Below, one piece after another: positions 15,208-23,055 of a stretch of 53,044 nucleotides of DNA. The notes beneath the pieces were generated by a model. The model had not been told where the DNA came from, ran no database searches, and saw only the letters and a list, made by a program, of their open reading frames with translations. A program made the translations under genes and the position numbers. Position 1 is the first letter of the stretch; each line of letters begins with the position of its first letter. The stretch spans positions 1 to 53,044 of the forward strand of contig JAAENC010001255.1 in NCBI GenBank assembly GCA_024224815.1, read 5' to 3'. The stretch comes from Chloroflexota bacterium (GTDB lineage Bacteria; Chloroflexota; Anaerolineae; Anaerolineales; Villigracilaceae).

Positions 15208-17634
15208 TTATTCATAGGCCAAAACTTCACGAATAGTAAGACGTGCCGCGCCTCGAGCCGGGATTACGCTTGCCAGCACTGAAAGAAGAATAACCAGACC
15301 CAACCAGATACCGTAACCGACAGGGGTAAAGACAACGGCAATCGGGGTTTCGAAAGTTGCGCTACTTACGATCCATGAAAGTAAGTATGTAAATGGAAAT
15401 GCGACAAGGATACTAAGCACGAAAGAAATCATCCCTATTAGCAGCCCTTCGACCAAGACCATGCGAATAATCTCAAAATCGGTTGCGCCGACTGCGCGCA
15501 TAATGCCGATCTCGCGAGTACGTTCGAGTACATTCATACTCATCGTGCCTGCAAGCCCCATTGCCCCAACGACCGCTGTTAAGACGGCCATAATGAGCAA
15601 GAAAGTGATCAAAATATCAATGCTCTCGGAGGCTTCATTGAGCATTGACAACCCAGGTGAAGTTTCGCTAACCTGAAAACCGTTATCACGGAAGAAGGCA
15701 TCCAGGTCTTTTGCCAATTCTTCCTGTACTTCAAGTTCGTGGGAATCACTAACAATGCGGAAAGAAGCCGACTGATTGACCACATTTGTTTCTTTTGCAA
15801 TATATTCATAAGGCGCATAGGCGATTGTGCCTTCCATCCCAATGAACTTGAAAATACCAACCACTTCCCAGATTTCTTCACGTCCAAGAATTTTGAGCGG
15901 AATTTTATCTCCGGCTTGTAGGTCGGGATAACTATCGTAGACGCTTTCGCTGATCGCCAGCTTACGTTTATCCGTTGGAGCAATCCAACGCCCATCTACC
16001 AATAAGGGGTTTACTAGCGGGCTTTCAGCAGGCGGTGCAAGAATATCTACATTGTCGGCAACAGTATCGTCGTCATATAAAATTTCAGCTGAGGCAAAGG
16101 CCCATCCTTCTACCGCTGTTACACGTGGGTCATCCATTGCAAATTGCTGAACTTCGTTAATGCGATAGAGTTTTTCAAAACTGATCGTTACATCTGCAAG
16201 GAAATAATTTCCCACTACCTGAATATATTCTGTCAAAGACACGCGCACATTGAAAACAGAGATGAAAGTCGCTCCGCCCATCAGCAGCGTAAAGAGCGTC
16301 AATATCAAACGGTTACGCTGACGGAAAGTGTTGCGCAAGGAAACTAATAAGGGACGTGAGATGCGAATACCGCGGTCTGCAAGAACGCTAACGGCACGAA
16401 TTTGAAAGCTTTCCAGACGAGATTCTTTCTTTTCCCCACCCTCGTCCGCTTCTCGAGCAAGATCCCCGCTGAGAGCTTTTTGTACAGTTACCCGCGAGCC
16501 TTTGATCACCGGAACCAAACCCGCTGCGAGGGGGACTAAAATCCCTATCAAGATTTGTACGATAAATGCAAGAGGAACGATTCTGTAGCCAAGCAATTCA
16601 AAACCGATTTTGGTCCCCATAAATTCTGAAAGGGCATAGGCACCCTGCCCGCCAAGCGGCACAGCGATCACCAACGAGAGCACGCCAAATGCAAAGAGGA
16701 GCACGATATACATCCGAAAAATTAGTTTATCGCGTCCGCCGATCAATTTCATTACGCCAATGTGACGAAGATGTTGATTGAGCAGTGCACTGAGCGTATT
16801 CGCGATCAAGGAACTGGAGAGGAAAAGAATTAAAACTCCCAATGCAAAGAGAATACCCAAAACTGCGTTGATGGTTGATTCAAGTGGATGCTCATGGGTT
16901 TTGGAGTTAAAGGCGCGCCAAACCATATAATCATTTTTTTCCACTTTATCTTTAATATTGCTGAGCACATCCTTGATGTGATCTTCATCGTCTTTGCCTT
17001 CTCCAACTGTTGCGTAGAGACGGTTGAAATTGCCTTCCGGTTCGTTGAAAAGGCGCAATGTTTTGGGCGTGATATAGCCAAGTGGCGGCGCAAGAAAATC
17101 AATGGCATCTGTGGACGAGTCTGCAACAATGCCCGCTACCACAATGCTTTTTACCGTTTGATCAGAAAGCTGAAATTCGATCGTGTCGCCGGGCGCGACA
17201 TCAAAATCTTCAAAAATTTCTTTTTGGAGAAGGATTTGGTTCTTTTCCGGTGCAGCTGTGCCGCTTACGGGAGAAAGCAAGTTGATCTTGTTTTCTTCAA
17301 AATTATCAATTGTGATGACATTCAACGAGGTCCATTCATCACTGCCTAAGGGGCGCACGCGAATACCAAAAACCCAGCGGCCTTCTACATCTTCAACGCC
17401 CTCTACATTGCCCAGCGTATGCAAAAACTCTTCATCGAAATCACTCATCCGAATTTCGATATTAGAAGGATTATTGGCAGCATAGCTGACACTCATATCG
17501 GTAGAGATAATTTCGTAGGCGCCAACCAAGACACCGATCGCAAAAACACCGACTGCAATTGAAAATACGACCAGCAGCGTGCGGGCTTTATTATCTATTA
17601 GGTCTGAAAATACTTTTCGCCATCGAGGGCGCAT
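15208..17634 (-). CDS. ABC exporter permease with two FtsX domains
   Basis: 808 residues. An N-terminal membrane segment (about 16-40) is followed by a MacB-like extracytoplasmic domain (about 45-250), then three membrane segments of the first FtsX domain (about 265-380). After a cytoplasmic linker comes a second membrane segment (about 440-460) and a second extracytoplasmic domain (about 465-675). The second FtsX domain closes the protein (about 680-800) with LERTREIGIMRAVGATDFEI and VLASVIPARGAARLTIREVL. The single chain thus carries both permease halves, so it can take two different ATPases. Substrate is unknown; lipoprotein, peptide or drug export are all possible. Confidence 0.88.
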   Translation of the reverse strand: MRPRWRKVFSDLIDNKARTLLVVFSIAVGVFAIGVLVGAYEIISTDMSVSYAANNPSNIEIRMSDFDEEFLHTLGNVEGVEDVEGRWVFGIRVRPLGSDEWTSLNVITIDNFEENKINLLSPVSGTAAPEKNQILLQKEIFEDFDVAPGDTIEFQLSDQTVKSIVVAGIVADSSTDAIDFLAPPLGYITPKTLRLFNEPEGNFNRLYATVGEGKDDEDHIKDVLSNIKDKVEKNDYMVWRAFNSKTHEHPLESTINAVLGILFALGVLILFLSSSLIANTLSALLNQHLRHIGVMKLIGGRDKLIFRMYIVLLFAFGVLSLVIAVPLGGQGAYALSEFMGTKIGFELLGYRIVPLAFIVQILIGILVPLAAGLVPVIKGSRVTVQKALSGDLAREADEGGEKKESRLESFQIRAVSVLADRGIRISRPLLVSLRNTFRQRNRLILTLFTLLMGGATFISVFNVRVSLTEYIQVVGNYFLADVTISFEKLYRINEVQQFAMDDPRVTAVEGWAFASAEILYDDDTVADNVDILAPPAESPLVNPLLVDGRWIAPTDKRKLAISESVYDSYPDLQAGDKIPLKILGREEIWEVVGIFKFIGMEGTIAYAPYEYIAKETNVVNQSASFRIVSDSHELEVQEELAKDLDAFFRDNGFQVSETSPGLSMLNEASESIDILITFLLIMAVLTAVVGAMGLAGTMSMNVLERTREIGIMRAVGATDFEIIRMVLVEGLLIGMISFVLSILVAFPFTYLLSWIVSSATFETPIAVVFTPVGYGIWLGLVILLSVLASVIPARGAARLTIREVLAYE

Positions 17635-17714
17635 ATGAAACTCCGTTAATCATAAATACAACTTACTTCTTGATCGAAATACGATTGCATACTTCAAATT
17701 TTGTTCACTGACTG

Positions 17715-18869
17715 TTATTTTCTTCCAAACAGCCTATTTCTTTTTCTTCTATCGGCTTGCTTTTTCTCTCCAAGCCTCTTTTGCACAATATCACCAATCG
17801 CCTTTTCTGTTAGCGGCGATTCTTGCATAAGCCAGTTAAAATCTTCGCGGGGGAGAGCAAGCAATTCAACAGGCCTCTCTGAACCAGCGCGTACACTTGC
17901 GATAGATTTTCCACCACGCAATAATTCCATCTCACCAAAGAAATCGTTCATTCCTAGTTGAGAAATAACCAAATCATCTTTGCCACGACCGTGCAACACT
18001 ACATCCACATCGCCCTTTGCGATCATAAAGAATTTTTCAACGCTTTCATTACTCCGAATAATTGTCTCACCGGGTTGAAAATGTAGTTTCTCTACTTTCG
18101 CACTTAACTCTTTCATTAAAGATTGTGAGAGCAAAGGCAGCGCTTGCGCAATGGTTTCATTAACGATGACCCCATCCGAAATAACAACTGTGCGAGAGGT
18201 ACGTTTGGTCATCGAGGGATCGTGCGTGACCATGACAATCGTTTTTCCGCGATCTGAAAGTTCTGTAAAAAGATCAATAATATGACTCGCTGAACGTGAA
18301 TCTAGATTTCCTGTTGGTTCATCAGCAACGATGATCGGGGCATCGGTAGAGAGGGCACGCGCAATGGCTGCGCTCTGTTGTTGTCCTGTAGAAACGGCAC
18401 GGGGTAATTTTTGGGCTTGTTCTTCCAAGCCGACCATACGCAATAATTCCATCGCGCGTTTGGGGCGTTCATTTACCTCGTACATGCCCACATAATCCAT
18501 CGGGAGCATCACGTTTTCGAGCAAGTTGAGCATTGGTAATAATTGAAAAAATTGAAAAACGATGCCCAAATTACGTCCGCGCCAGAGCGAGCGTTTACTT
18601 TCGCTCATCGCGTAAATATCTACGCCACCGACAAGCACTTTGCCCGATGTAGGATGATCAATACCCGTAAACATATTTAGCAATGTCGATTTTCCACTGC
18701 CCGATTTGCCGATAACAGCGACGAATTCACCTTCTTGAAAACTTAAGTCGATGCCGCGCAAAGCGGTGAATTCGCCTGCGGCGTTCGAGAAGGTTTTAAC
18801 GAGCTGCTGTATCTCTATTAGATTCTGTTTTTCAACGGAAGCAAGTTTGGGTTGCGTGTGTTCCATCAT
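17715..18869 (-). CDS. ABC ATPase (LolD/MacB type) fused to a cyclic-nucleotide-binding domain
   Basis: 384 residues. Residues 15-235 form a LolD-type ATPase: Walker A GKSGSGKST (54-62), Walker B IIVADEPTGNLDS and switch VTHD. The signature, normally LSGGQQQR, is VSTGQQQS (159-166), missing the second-position Ser-Gly pattern and the Arg. A CNB domain follows (about 245-360) with YVxA-like FFMIAKGDVDVVL and FGEMELLRGGKSIASV. The conserved cassette Arg is replaced, so nucleotide binding is uncertain. The tail is strongly basic. The gene overlaps the first ATPase by ATGA. The two ATPases probably form an asymmetric pair on the double-FtsX permease. MMEH gives two possible ATGs. Confidence 0.88.
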   Translation of the reverse strand: MMEHTQPKLASVEKQNLIEIQQLVKTFSNAAGEFTALRGIDLSFQEGEFVAVIGKSGSGKSTLLNMFTGIDHPTSGKVLVGGVDIYAMSESKRSLWRGRNLGIVFQFFQLLPMLNLLENVMLPMDYVGMYEVNERPKRAMELLRMVGLEEQAQKLPRAVSTGQQQSAAIARALSTDAPIIVADEPTGNLDSRSASHIIDLFTELSDRGKTIVMVTHDPSMTKRTSRTVVISDGVIVNETIAQALPLLSQSLMKELSAKVEKLHFQPGETIIRSNESVEKFFMIAKGDVDVVLHGRGKDDLVISQLGMNDFFGEMELLRGGKSIASVRAGSERPVELLALPREDFNWLMQESPLTEKAIGDIVQKRLGEKKQADRRKRNRLFGRK

Positions 18870-19639
18870 TTTGCCCCCTTCCCAACCTTCCCCCTCAGGG
18901 GGAAGGAGTGATTCTCCCCCATAAGGGGGGAGTTAGAGGGGGGCAAAAGTTCGCCATCCACAATTTCTATATGGCGCGAGAATCGTGGCACCAATCCTTT
19001 ATCATGCGTCACCATTACGATGGTACGCCCGGATTGGACAAGCCGCTCAAAGAGCTGGAAGATGTGGTCCGCAGTGACAGAATCGAGGCTGCCGGTTGGT
19101 TCGTCCGCAACGATCACGGGCGGATCGTTCGCGAGTGCACGTGCTATCGCTACTCGTTGCTGCTGCCCGCCCGAAATATATGCCGGTAATTTATGAGCGT
19201 GCTCAATTAACTCGACCATATCGAGTAATTCGAGGGCTTTTTCACGACTCTTGCGCGGATGATATAGCCCGCTCATATCCATTGGCATCATCACATTTTG
19301 GACGAGGGTCAGCATGGGCAAAAGTTGAAAAGATTGGTAAATAACGCCCATCGTGCGCCCGCGCCAAAGAGCGAGATCGTTTTCGCTGAGGGTATGCAAG
19401 GAAATGCTTTCCCCGTTTGCATGGACGATCACTTCGCCGGAGGTGAGTTCGTCTACACCGGTAAACATATTGAGCAGGGTTGATTTCCCTGCACCAGATT
19501 TTCCGATAATGCCGAGAAATTCACTACGCTCAACTTGCAGATTAATGCCCTTCAATGCAGGAAAAATACCGGCTTCGCTTTTGTAGTTTTTGACTACGTC
19601 GCGGAATTCAATAAGTGGGAGAGATTGGGTTTCTGTCAT
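18866..19639 (-). CDS. ABC ATPase (LolD/MacB type), canonical
   Basis: 257 residues with intact motifs: Walker A GKSGAGKST, signature ISGGQQQRVAIARAL, Walker B VIVADEPTGSLDS and switch VTHD. It is the partner of the CNB-fused ATPase encoded next. The last roughly 25 residues (from LPPSNSPLMGEN to the end) are translated from a GC-rich dispersed repeat (18873-18947) and are not part of the ATPase fold. The normal C-terminus would be near HIEIVDGEL. It lies 62 bp downstream of the TetR gene. Confidence 0.9.
   Translation of the reverse strand: MTETQSLPLIEFRDVVKNYKSEAGIFPALKGINLQVERSEFLGIIGKSGAGKSTLLNMFTGVDELTSGEVIVHANGESISLHTLSENDLALWRGRTMGVIYQSFQLLPMLTLVQNVMMPMDMSGLYHPRKSREKALELLDMVELIEHAHKLPAYISGGQQQRVAIARALANDPPVIVADEPTGSLDSVTADHIFQLFERLVQSGRTIVMVTHDKGLVPRFSRHIEIVDGELLPPSNSPLMGENHSFPLRGKVGKGAK
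18873..18947. repeat. GC-rich dispersed repeat R2 overlapping the 3' end of an ATPase gene
   Basis: It contains TTCCCCCTCAGGGGGAA and CTCCCCCATAAGGGGGGAG, two palindromic cores flanked by TTGCCCCC and GGGGGCAAA. It encodes the C-terminal tail of the first ATPase. Related elements lie at 38625-38680 and 50205-50301. Confidence 0.75.
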
Positions 19640-19663
19640 ATTTTAGATTTCTTTATAAAGCGT

Positions 19664-19687
19664 CCCTCCCCCGCGTGCGGGGGAGGG
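19664..19687. repeat. Perfect hairpin CCCTCCCCCGC
   Basis: An 11-bp perfect stem (19664-19674 with 19677-19687) with a two-base spacer, between the TetR and first ATPase genes. It looks like a member or remnant of the GC-rich repeat class. It could weaken read-through from tetR to the exporter genes. Confidence 0.65.
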
Positions 19688-19701
19688 GGGGGAGAACTTT
19701 T

Positions 19702-20283
19702 TTATTCCTGCATCATTGCCAACCATGTTGGCTGGACAATAAGGTTAGTGAAAATTTCACCCATCCGCTCTGGGGGGTGGGGCATGTCGTTATCTAGCCA
19801 CCAGCGCATAAGCGAAAAGGCTGAGGCAATGATGTGATTGGCTGCGAGATTTGGAGAAATATTCCTTCGTGGCAAAGAACTCAGGATGCCTTCTGTCCGC
19901 TCACGAGCGCGCTTCATGATCGGTTCAAGCACAAAGCGGAGGTTATTATCGAGCAGTAAAAAGCGGAAATTGGTCTGATTTTCCTGGATATGTTGAAAAA
20001 GGTTTTTCCCGACATCGTAAAAAAAGAGAATGGGGTCTTCCAGCTCAGTATCAGCAGGGGGGATGTTAAGAATTTCGTAAATTTCATCCAAACGCGATTG
20101 GGCTACATCCATCAACAACTCGTCTAAACCGGCGTAATGCCTAAAATAGGTCCGATAACCAATATCCGCACGCTCGGTGACCTCCTGAATAGTGATATTT
20201 TTATATCCTTTTTCCAGGGCAAGGGAAACCAAGGCTTCTGCTAATAATTTTTGTGTTCTCCGTATACGACGATCTTTACTCAT
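19702..20283 (-). CDS. TetR/AcrR-family transcriptional regulator
   Basis: About 193 residues with the ATG at 20283 (MSKDRRIRRT). The frame is open further upstream only through a TTG at 20322, which would overlap the predicted operator and is less likely. The N-terminal HTH (about residues 5-55) reads TQKLLAEALVSLALEKGYKNITIQEV then YRTYFRHYAGLDELL, a typical TetR DNA-binding domain. The C-terminal ligand domain includes ANHIIASAFSLMRWWLDNDMP, common to the TetR C-terminal class with PF14278-like features. It heads the exporter operon and probably represses it and itself through 20310-20332. Confidence 0.88.
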   Translation of the reverse strand: MSKDRRIRRTQKLLAEALVSLALEKGYKNITIQEVTERADIGYRTYFRHYAGLDELLMDVAQSRLDEIYEILNIPPADTELEDPILFFYDVGKNLFQHIQENQTNFRFLLLDNNLRFVLEPIMKRARERTEGILSSLPRRNISPNLAANHIIASAFSLMRWWLDNDMPHPPERMGEIFTNLIVQPTWLAMMQE

Positions 20284-20309
20284 CTTTTTTTTTTGGCTCT
20301 CTATGTGCG

Positions 20310-20332
20310 ATATGGCACTCAATATGCCATAT
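20310..20332. promoter_or_regulatory. Predicted TetR-type operator
   Basis: The inverted repeat ATATGGCA - 7 bases - TGCCATAT is perfect over both 8-bp arms. It lies 27 bp upstream of the tetR ATG, the size and place expected for autoregulation by the adjacent regulator. Confidence 0.65.
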
Positions 20333-20388
20333 TTTTATCATGGATATTGAGGAGAGTCAAGATATAGAGTGTTATACTTTTTTTAGAA

Positions 20389-20413
20389 ATAGGCAGAAGT
20401 TTATTCTGCCTAT
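20389..20413. repeat. Perfect hairpin ATAGGCAGAA
   Basis: Two 10-bp arms (20389-20398 and 20404-20413) around GTTTA lie in the region between tetR and the CYTH gene. There is no T-run on the 3' side in either direction, so it is not clearly a terminator. It may be a second regulatory palindrome or a small repeat. Confidence 0.5.
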
Positions 20414-20559
20414 CACCTAGTTAGGTAGCCTAAAACATGTGTTTTTTCAGAACGCGCCTTGATAAGGCAACATGAAAACTATCAGGTGTATTTCGTTCTT
20501 TCAGATGATAGAGTTTTTTACAAAAAAAGCACGGTTGTTATATAGTGTAGGAGAAAATT

Positions 20560-21033
20560 ATGGGCCTGGAAATTGAAAGAAAATATCTTGTAAGAGATGA
20601 TTCTTGGCGAATTGGTGAAGGAAGAATAAGTCGCCAGGGTTATATACAAAATGAAAAAGATGGAATAGTGCGAGTACGGATTATAGGCAATAAGGCCGTA
20701 CTAACTATAAAGGGCGGTACAACAGGGATTACTCGATTAGAATACGAATACGAGATACCAGTAGATGAAGCAAATGAAATGTTGGAAAAACTGTGTGAGA
20801 AACCCATCATCGAGAAAATTCGTCATGAGGTAGTAGAAGCCGGTCAGAAATGGGAGATTGATGAGTTTTTGAGGCAAAATGCAGGTTTGGTGATTGCGGA
20901 GATAGAATTAGAAAGAGAAGATCAAGAATTTGCTGAACCTAAATGGTTGGGAAAAGAAGTCTCGAAAGATATTCGGTATCTAAATGCAAAACTCGTGAAA
21001 GAGCCGTATAGCCAATGGGGTAAATTCGAGTAA
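20560..21033 (+). CDS. CYTH domain protein (triphosphatase-like)
   Basis: 157 residues. The CYTH hallmark ExExK is at the N-terminus (MGLEIERKYLV). The later metal and phosphate-binding strands are VRVRIIG, LTIKGG, RLEYEYEIP, KIRHEV, WEIDEF and IAEIELE. The family makes triphosphate-hydrolysing tunnels. Proteins of this length and pattern are mostly inorganic (tri)polyphosphatases; class IV adenylate cyclases are relatives. AGGAG lies six bases before the ATG. It is divergent from the TetR/exporter operon, which includes CNB domains, so a nucleotide-second-messenger link is tempting but unproven. Confidence 0.85.
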   Translation: MGLEIERKYLVRDDSWRIGEGRISRQGYIQNEKDGIVRVRIIGNKAVLTIKGGTTGITRLEYEYEIPVDEANEMLEKLCEKPIIEKIRHEVVEAGQKWEIDEFLRQNAGLVIAEIELEREDQEFAEPKWLGKEVSKDIRYLNAKLVKEPYSQWGKFE

Positions 21034-21117
21034 GAAAGGTACACACCGCCCTATTACGCTCGGCTCGCCTTTGGCCCTGATATGCGGCGCATTTTTCTGT
21101 AATCCTTGCTAGAATCA

Positions 21118-21147
21118 CAAAGGCGCGTATTTCAGTACACGCCTTTG
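21118..21147. terminator. Hairpin between the CYTH and PCuAC genes
   Basis: CAAAGGCGCGT and ACACGCCTTTG pair with one mismatch on the plus strand and a G-U pair on the minus strand. It sits between convergent genes and may terminate both. The T-run is weak. Confidence 0.5.
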
Positions 21148-21202
21148 TTGCATTGAGGAGATGCAATTAGATGGAGGGCTTAAGGAAGACCTTTCGCTAC
21201 TC

Positions 21203-21655
21203 CTATTCTTCTCTTATTTCGGCTTCTACGATCATTTTGCCTGATTTTTCAAATTCCAATTCAACAGTTATAACCTGACCAACTTCAAGCTTTTCGTGTA
21301 AGCCGATGAACATAACGTGTTTTCCACCGGGTTTTAGCTCAACGGAACCACCAGCGGGGATAACATATCCTTCTTCGACGTGGAACATTTTCATGACGCC
21401 ATCGTCCATGGTCATATCGTGAAGTTCAACAACATCAGAAACGCTACTTGTTGCGTTAATCAGCCTGTCATCTTCGCTGCCTTTATTTTCGATCAGGAAA
21501 TAAGTTGCGCCATTTCCCGCTTTCATTGGGGAGGGGCGTCCCCAGACACCAGAAACTTCAATTTGGGGGCCTTCGGGGGCAGATTGGCAGGCGGATAAGC
21601 CAATCACCATCAGGGATATAACAAGTAGGGCTAAAAGTGCTTTCTTCATTTTCAT
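21203..21655 (-). CDS. Copper chaperone PCuAC lipoprotein
   Basis: 150 residues. A signal peptide with lipobox GLSACQ is followed by a PCuAC domain (Pfam PF04314). The copper-ligand pattern is visible: VVELHDMTMDDGVMKM, then VIPAGGSVELKPGGKHVMFIGL, giving the H(M)x10Mx21HxM arrangement. PCuAC proteins deliver Cu(I) to the CuA or CuB site of cytochrome oxidase outside the membrane. It lies 39 bp after a DeoR-NosL-like fusion gene on the same strand, which suggests that protein controls it. Confidence 0.88.
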   Translation of the reverse strand: MKMKKALLALLVISLMVIGLSACQSAPEGPQIEVSGVWGRPSPMKAGNGATYFLIENKGSEDDRLINATSSVSDVVELHDMTMDDGVMKMFHVEEGYVIPAGGSVELKPGGKHVMFIGLHEKLEVGQVITVELEFEKSGKMIVEAEIREE

Positions 21656-21694
21656 TCTTCTCCTTGGATATTTTTTCAGGGCAAAAACCCTGTT

Positions 21695-22261
21695 TTACAT
21701 ATTTTCTGGTGGGGCGTGGGTGCTGCTCAGAAAGGATTTGGCTTCTGAAAAAACCATTATCTCGCCGCCAAAACCTTGTTGAAAGCGTTGGGCGTCTTCA
21801 GAGGATGCAAAAGCGATCACGGCGGGAGAGCAGCAAGTTTTAAGATCGGGTTTTATAAGATAGGTTGCCTGTAATGCGTTAACTTTGTTTCCACGCAAAA
21901 AGTCTGTAGCAAGCATTAGCGCAGGATTTTGCATCTTCGACATCATCAAGCCGCAATGCGGGCAACAGGCTTGTTTTTGTTCGCCATTTTCAAGTTGAAG
22001 AACAAAAGCTAATTGTGAGCGGATGCTCTGTTTACACATTGGGCAAGAGGAGGCAGATTCTGCATTTTTTTCAGTATCAGGGCGTAGTATGGCACCACCG
22101 TGTACTTTGACTACGACACCTTCTTTTTCGAGTTTGTCCAGATCCCGATGAATGGTCATTGCAGAAACAGAGAGAAGTTCTGCTAATCCATGAATGGTGC
22201 AGGCTTCGTTTTCTGATAAAGAGTCTAGTATTTTTTGTTGGCGTTCGTGAGCAGTTGTCAT
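21695..22261 (-). CDS. DeoR-type HTH fused to a NosL-like Cys/Met-rich domain (candidate copper regulator)
   Basis: 188 residues. Residues 6-57 are a DeoR-family winged HTH (RQQKILDSLSENEACTIHGL, SVSAMTIHRDLDKLEKEGVV). Instead of the usual sugar-phosphate sensor domain there is a segment with CPMC (73-76), CCPHCGLMMSKM (99-110) and CC (143-144). It is followed by SPAVIAFASSEDAQRFQQGFGGEIMVFSEA, which resembles the end of NosL, a copper-binding accessory protein. It precedes the PCuAC gene. The proposed role, metal sensing and control of the copper gene, is inference from domain order and neighbour. Half-site repeats lie upstream at 22336-22358. Confidence 0.75.
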   Translation of the reverse strand: MTTAHERQQKILDSLSENEACTIHGLAELLSVSAMTIHRDLDKLEKEGVVVKVHGGAILRPDTEKNAESASSCPMCKQSIRSQLAFVLQLENGEQKQACCPHCGLMMSKMQNPALMLATDFLRGNKVNALQATYLIKPDLKTCCSPAVIAFASSEDAQRFQQGFGGEIMVFSEAKSFLSSTHAPPENM

Positions 22262-22335
22262 TTATTTGTTAAGTTTTGTTATATTTAGTGGCAAAAAAAC
22301 ATATTTTATCAATCTTTTAGAAATAAAGCAAAGGC

Positions 22336-22358
22336 TTACTGTAATAGTAAACGTTACT
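22336..22358. promoter_or_regulatory. Candidate operator, TTACT/AGTAA half-sites
   Basis: TTACT-GTAAT-AGTAA-ACG-TTACT gives two overlapping inverted pairs in the divergent promoter region. It lies 75 bp upstream of the DeoR-NosL gene start. Confidence 0.4.
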
Positions 22359-22471
22359 TTGTTTGCGAGATCATTAAGGGAAAACACCCCTCTCTGGCAG
22401 ATGTCGATAAATGGAAGCAAGTTGAAAGGAGTGCGTTGCGATTTTTTATCCCCAAAAAGATGTTAATCTCG

Positions 22472-22477
22472 TATAAT
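22472..22477 (+). promoter_or_regulatory. -10 box TATAAT with leaderless start
   Basis: A consensus TATAAT ends six bases before the ATG at 22484, and no Shine-Dalgarno site is present. Transcription would begin at or next to the start codon. No good -35 is seen. Confidence 0.5.
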
Positions 22478-22483
22478 TTCTTT

Positions 22484-23053
22484 ATGATCTATTCTTATCA
22501 AATTGAGGGGCTGGTTGTACAGACCGGCGATATTATTTGCACACGAAATGGGAAGCCTGATATTTTGCCCGGTGAGTTTTGGTTTCTTGTTGGTTTGCTT
22601 GTCCCCGGCGATGTGGATCATGTTGCGATTTATTTGGGGCCTGATGGGCGCTGTATAGAGGCTGGCTCACGCGGTGTAACTCCTTTTTCTGTACATGATG
22701 GCATTTGGGATGCTGAGAAGATGACCGATGAACGGGGTTTTTTGATCGATACTTTTTATGGAGTTGCCGCCCCGCTAGATGGGATGGAGCTTTCTGAAAA
22801 CGAAGAAATGCACATGCGTGCAAAAATAGCGGAATATTGCTTGGCACAAATTGGCAAGCCATATAACCTAAACTTCTTTAACGCTGAGAGTGAGAGGGCT
22901 TTTTATTGTAGTCAATTGGCCTATAAAGCCTACGAAAAAGTTGGCATTAACTTAAATACAGGTTTGGCAATAGAACAATTGCCAGGCTCAAATGAGATTG
23001 TTTATCCTCAGGAAATTTGGGACAGTTTTTCGCATAGATTACGGGGAGAGTGA
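22484..23053 (+). CDS. YiiX/NlpC-P60-like permuted papain-fold hydrolase
   Basis: 189 residues from the ATG at 22484; an in-frame ATG at 22436 lacks supporting signals. It has the YiiX/YebB-type pattern of permuted NlpC/P60 enzymes: GDIICTRNG, then DHVAIYLGPDGRCIEAGSRG with the catalytic His, and FYCSQLAYKAYEKVG with the catalytic Cys. The order His then Cys marks the circular permutation. Members act as amidases or thioesterases on unknown substrates. No signal peptide is seen, so it is cytoplasmic. Its stop is two bases from the convergent tag stop. Confidence 0.78.
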   Translation: MIYSYQIEGLVVQTGDIICTRNGKPDILPGEFWFLVGLLVPGDVDHVAIYLGPDGRCIEAGSRGVTPFSVHDGIWDAEKMTDERGFLIDTFYGVAAPLDGMELSENEEMHMRAKIAEYCLAQIGKPYNLNFFNAESERAFYCSQLAYKAYEKVGINLNTGLAIEQLPGSNEIVYPQEIWDSFSHRLRGE

Positions 23054-23055
23054 TG

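Noticed and set aside
20284-20322. TTG start extending TetR by 13 residues
   Set aside because: It would run through the predicted operator and has no SD; ATG at 20283 fits the family start.
20541-20546. TATAGT as a -10 box for the CYTH gene
   Set aside because: It is so close to the AGGAG site that the transcript would lose the ribosome binding site; kept out.
20560-21033. Naming the CYTH gene as adenylate cyclase (cyaB)
   Set aside because: Length and motif spacing fit the triphosphatase branch at least as well; only the superfamily is stated.
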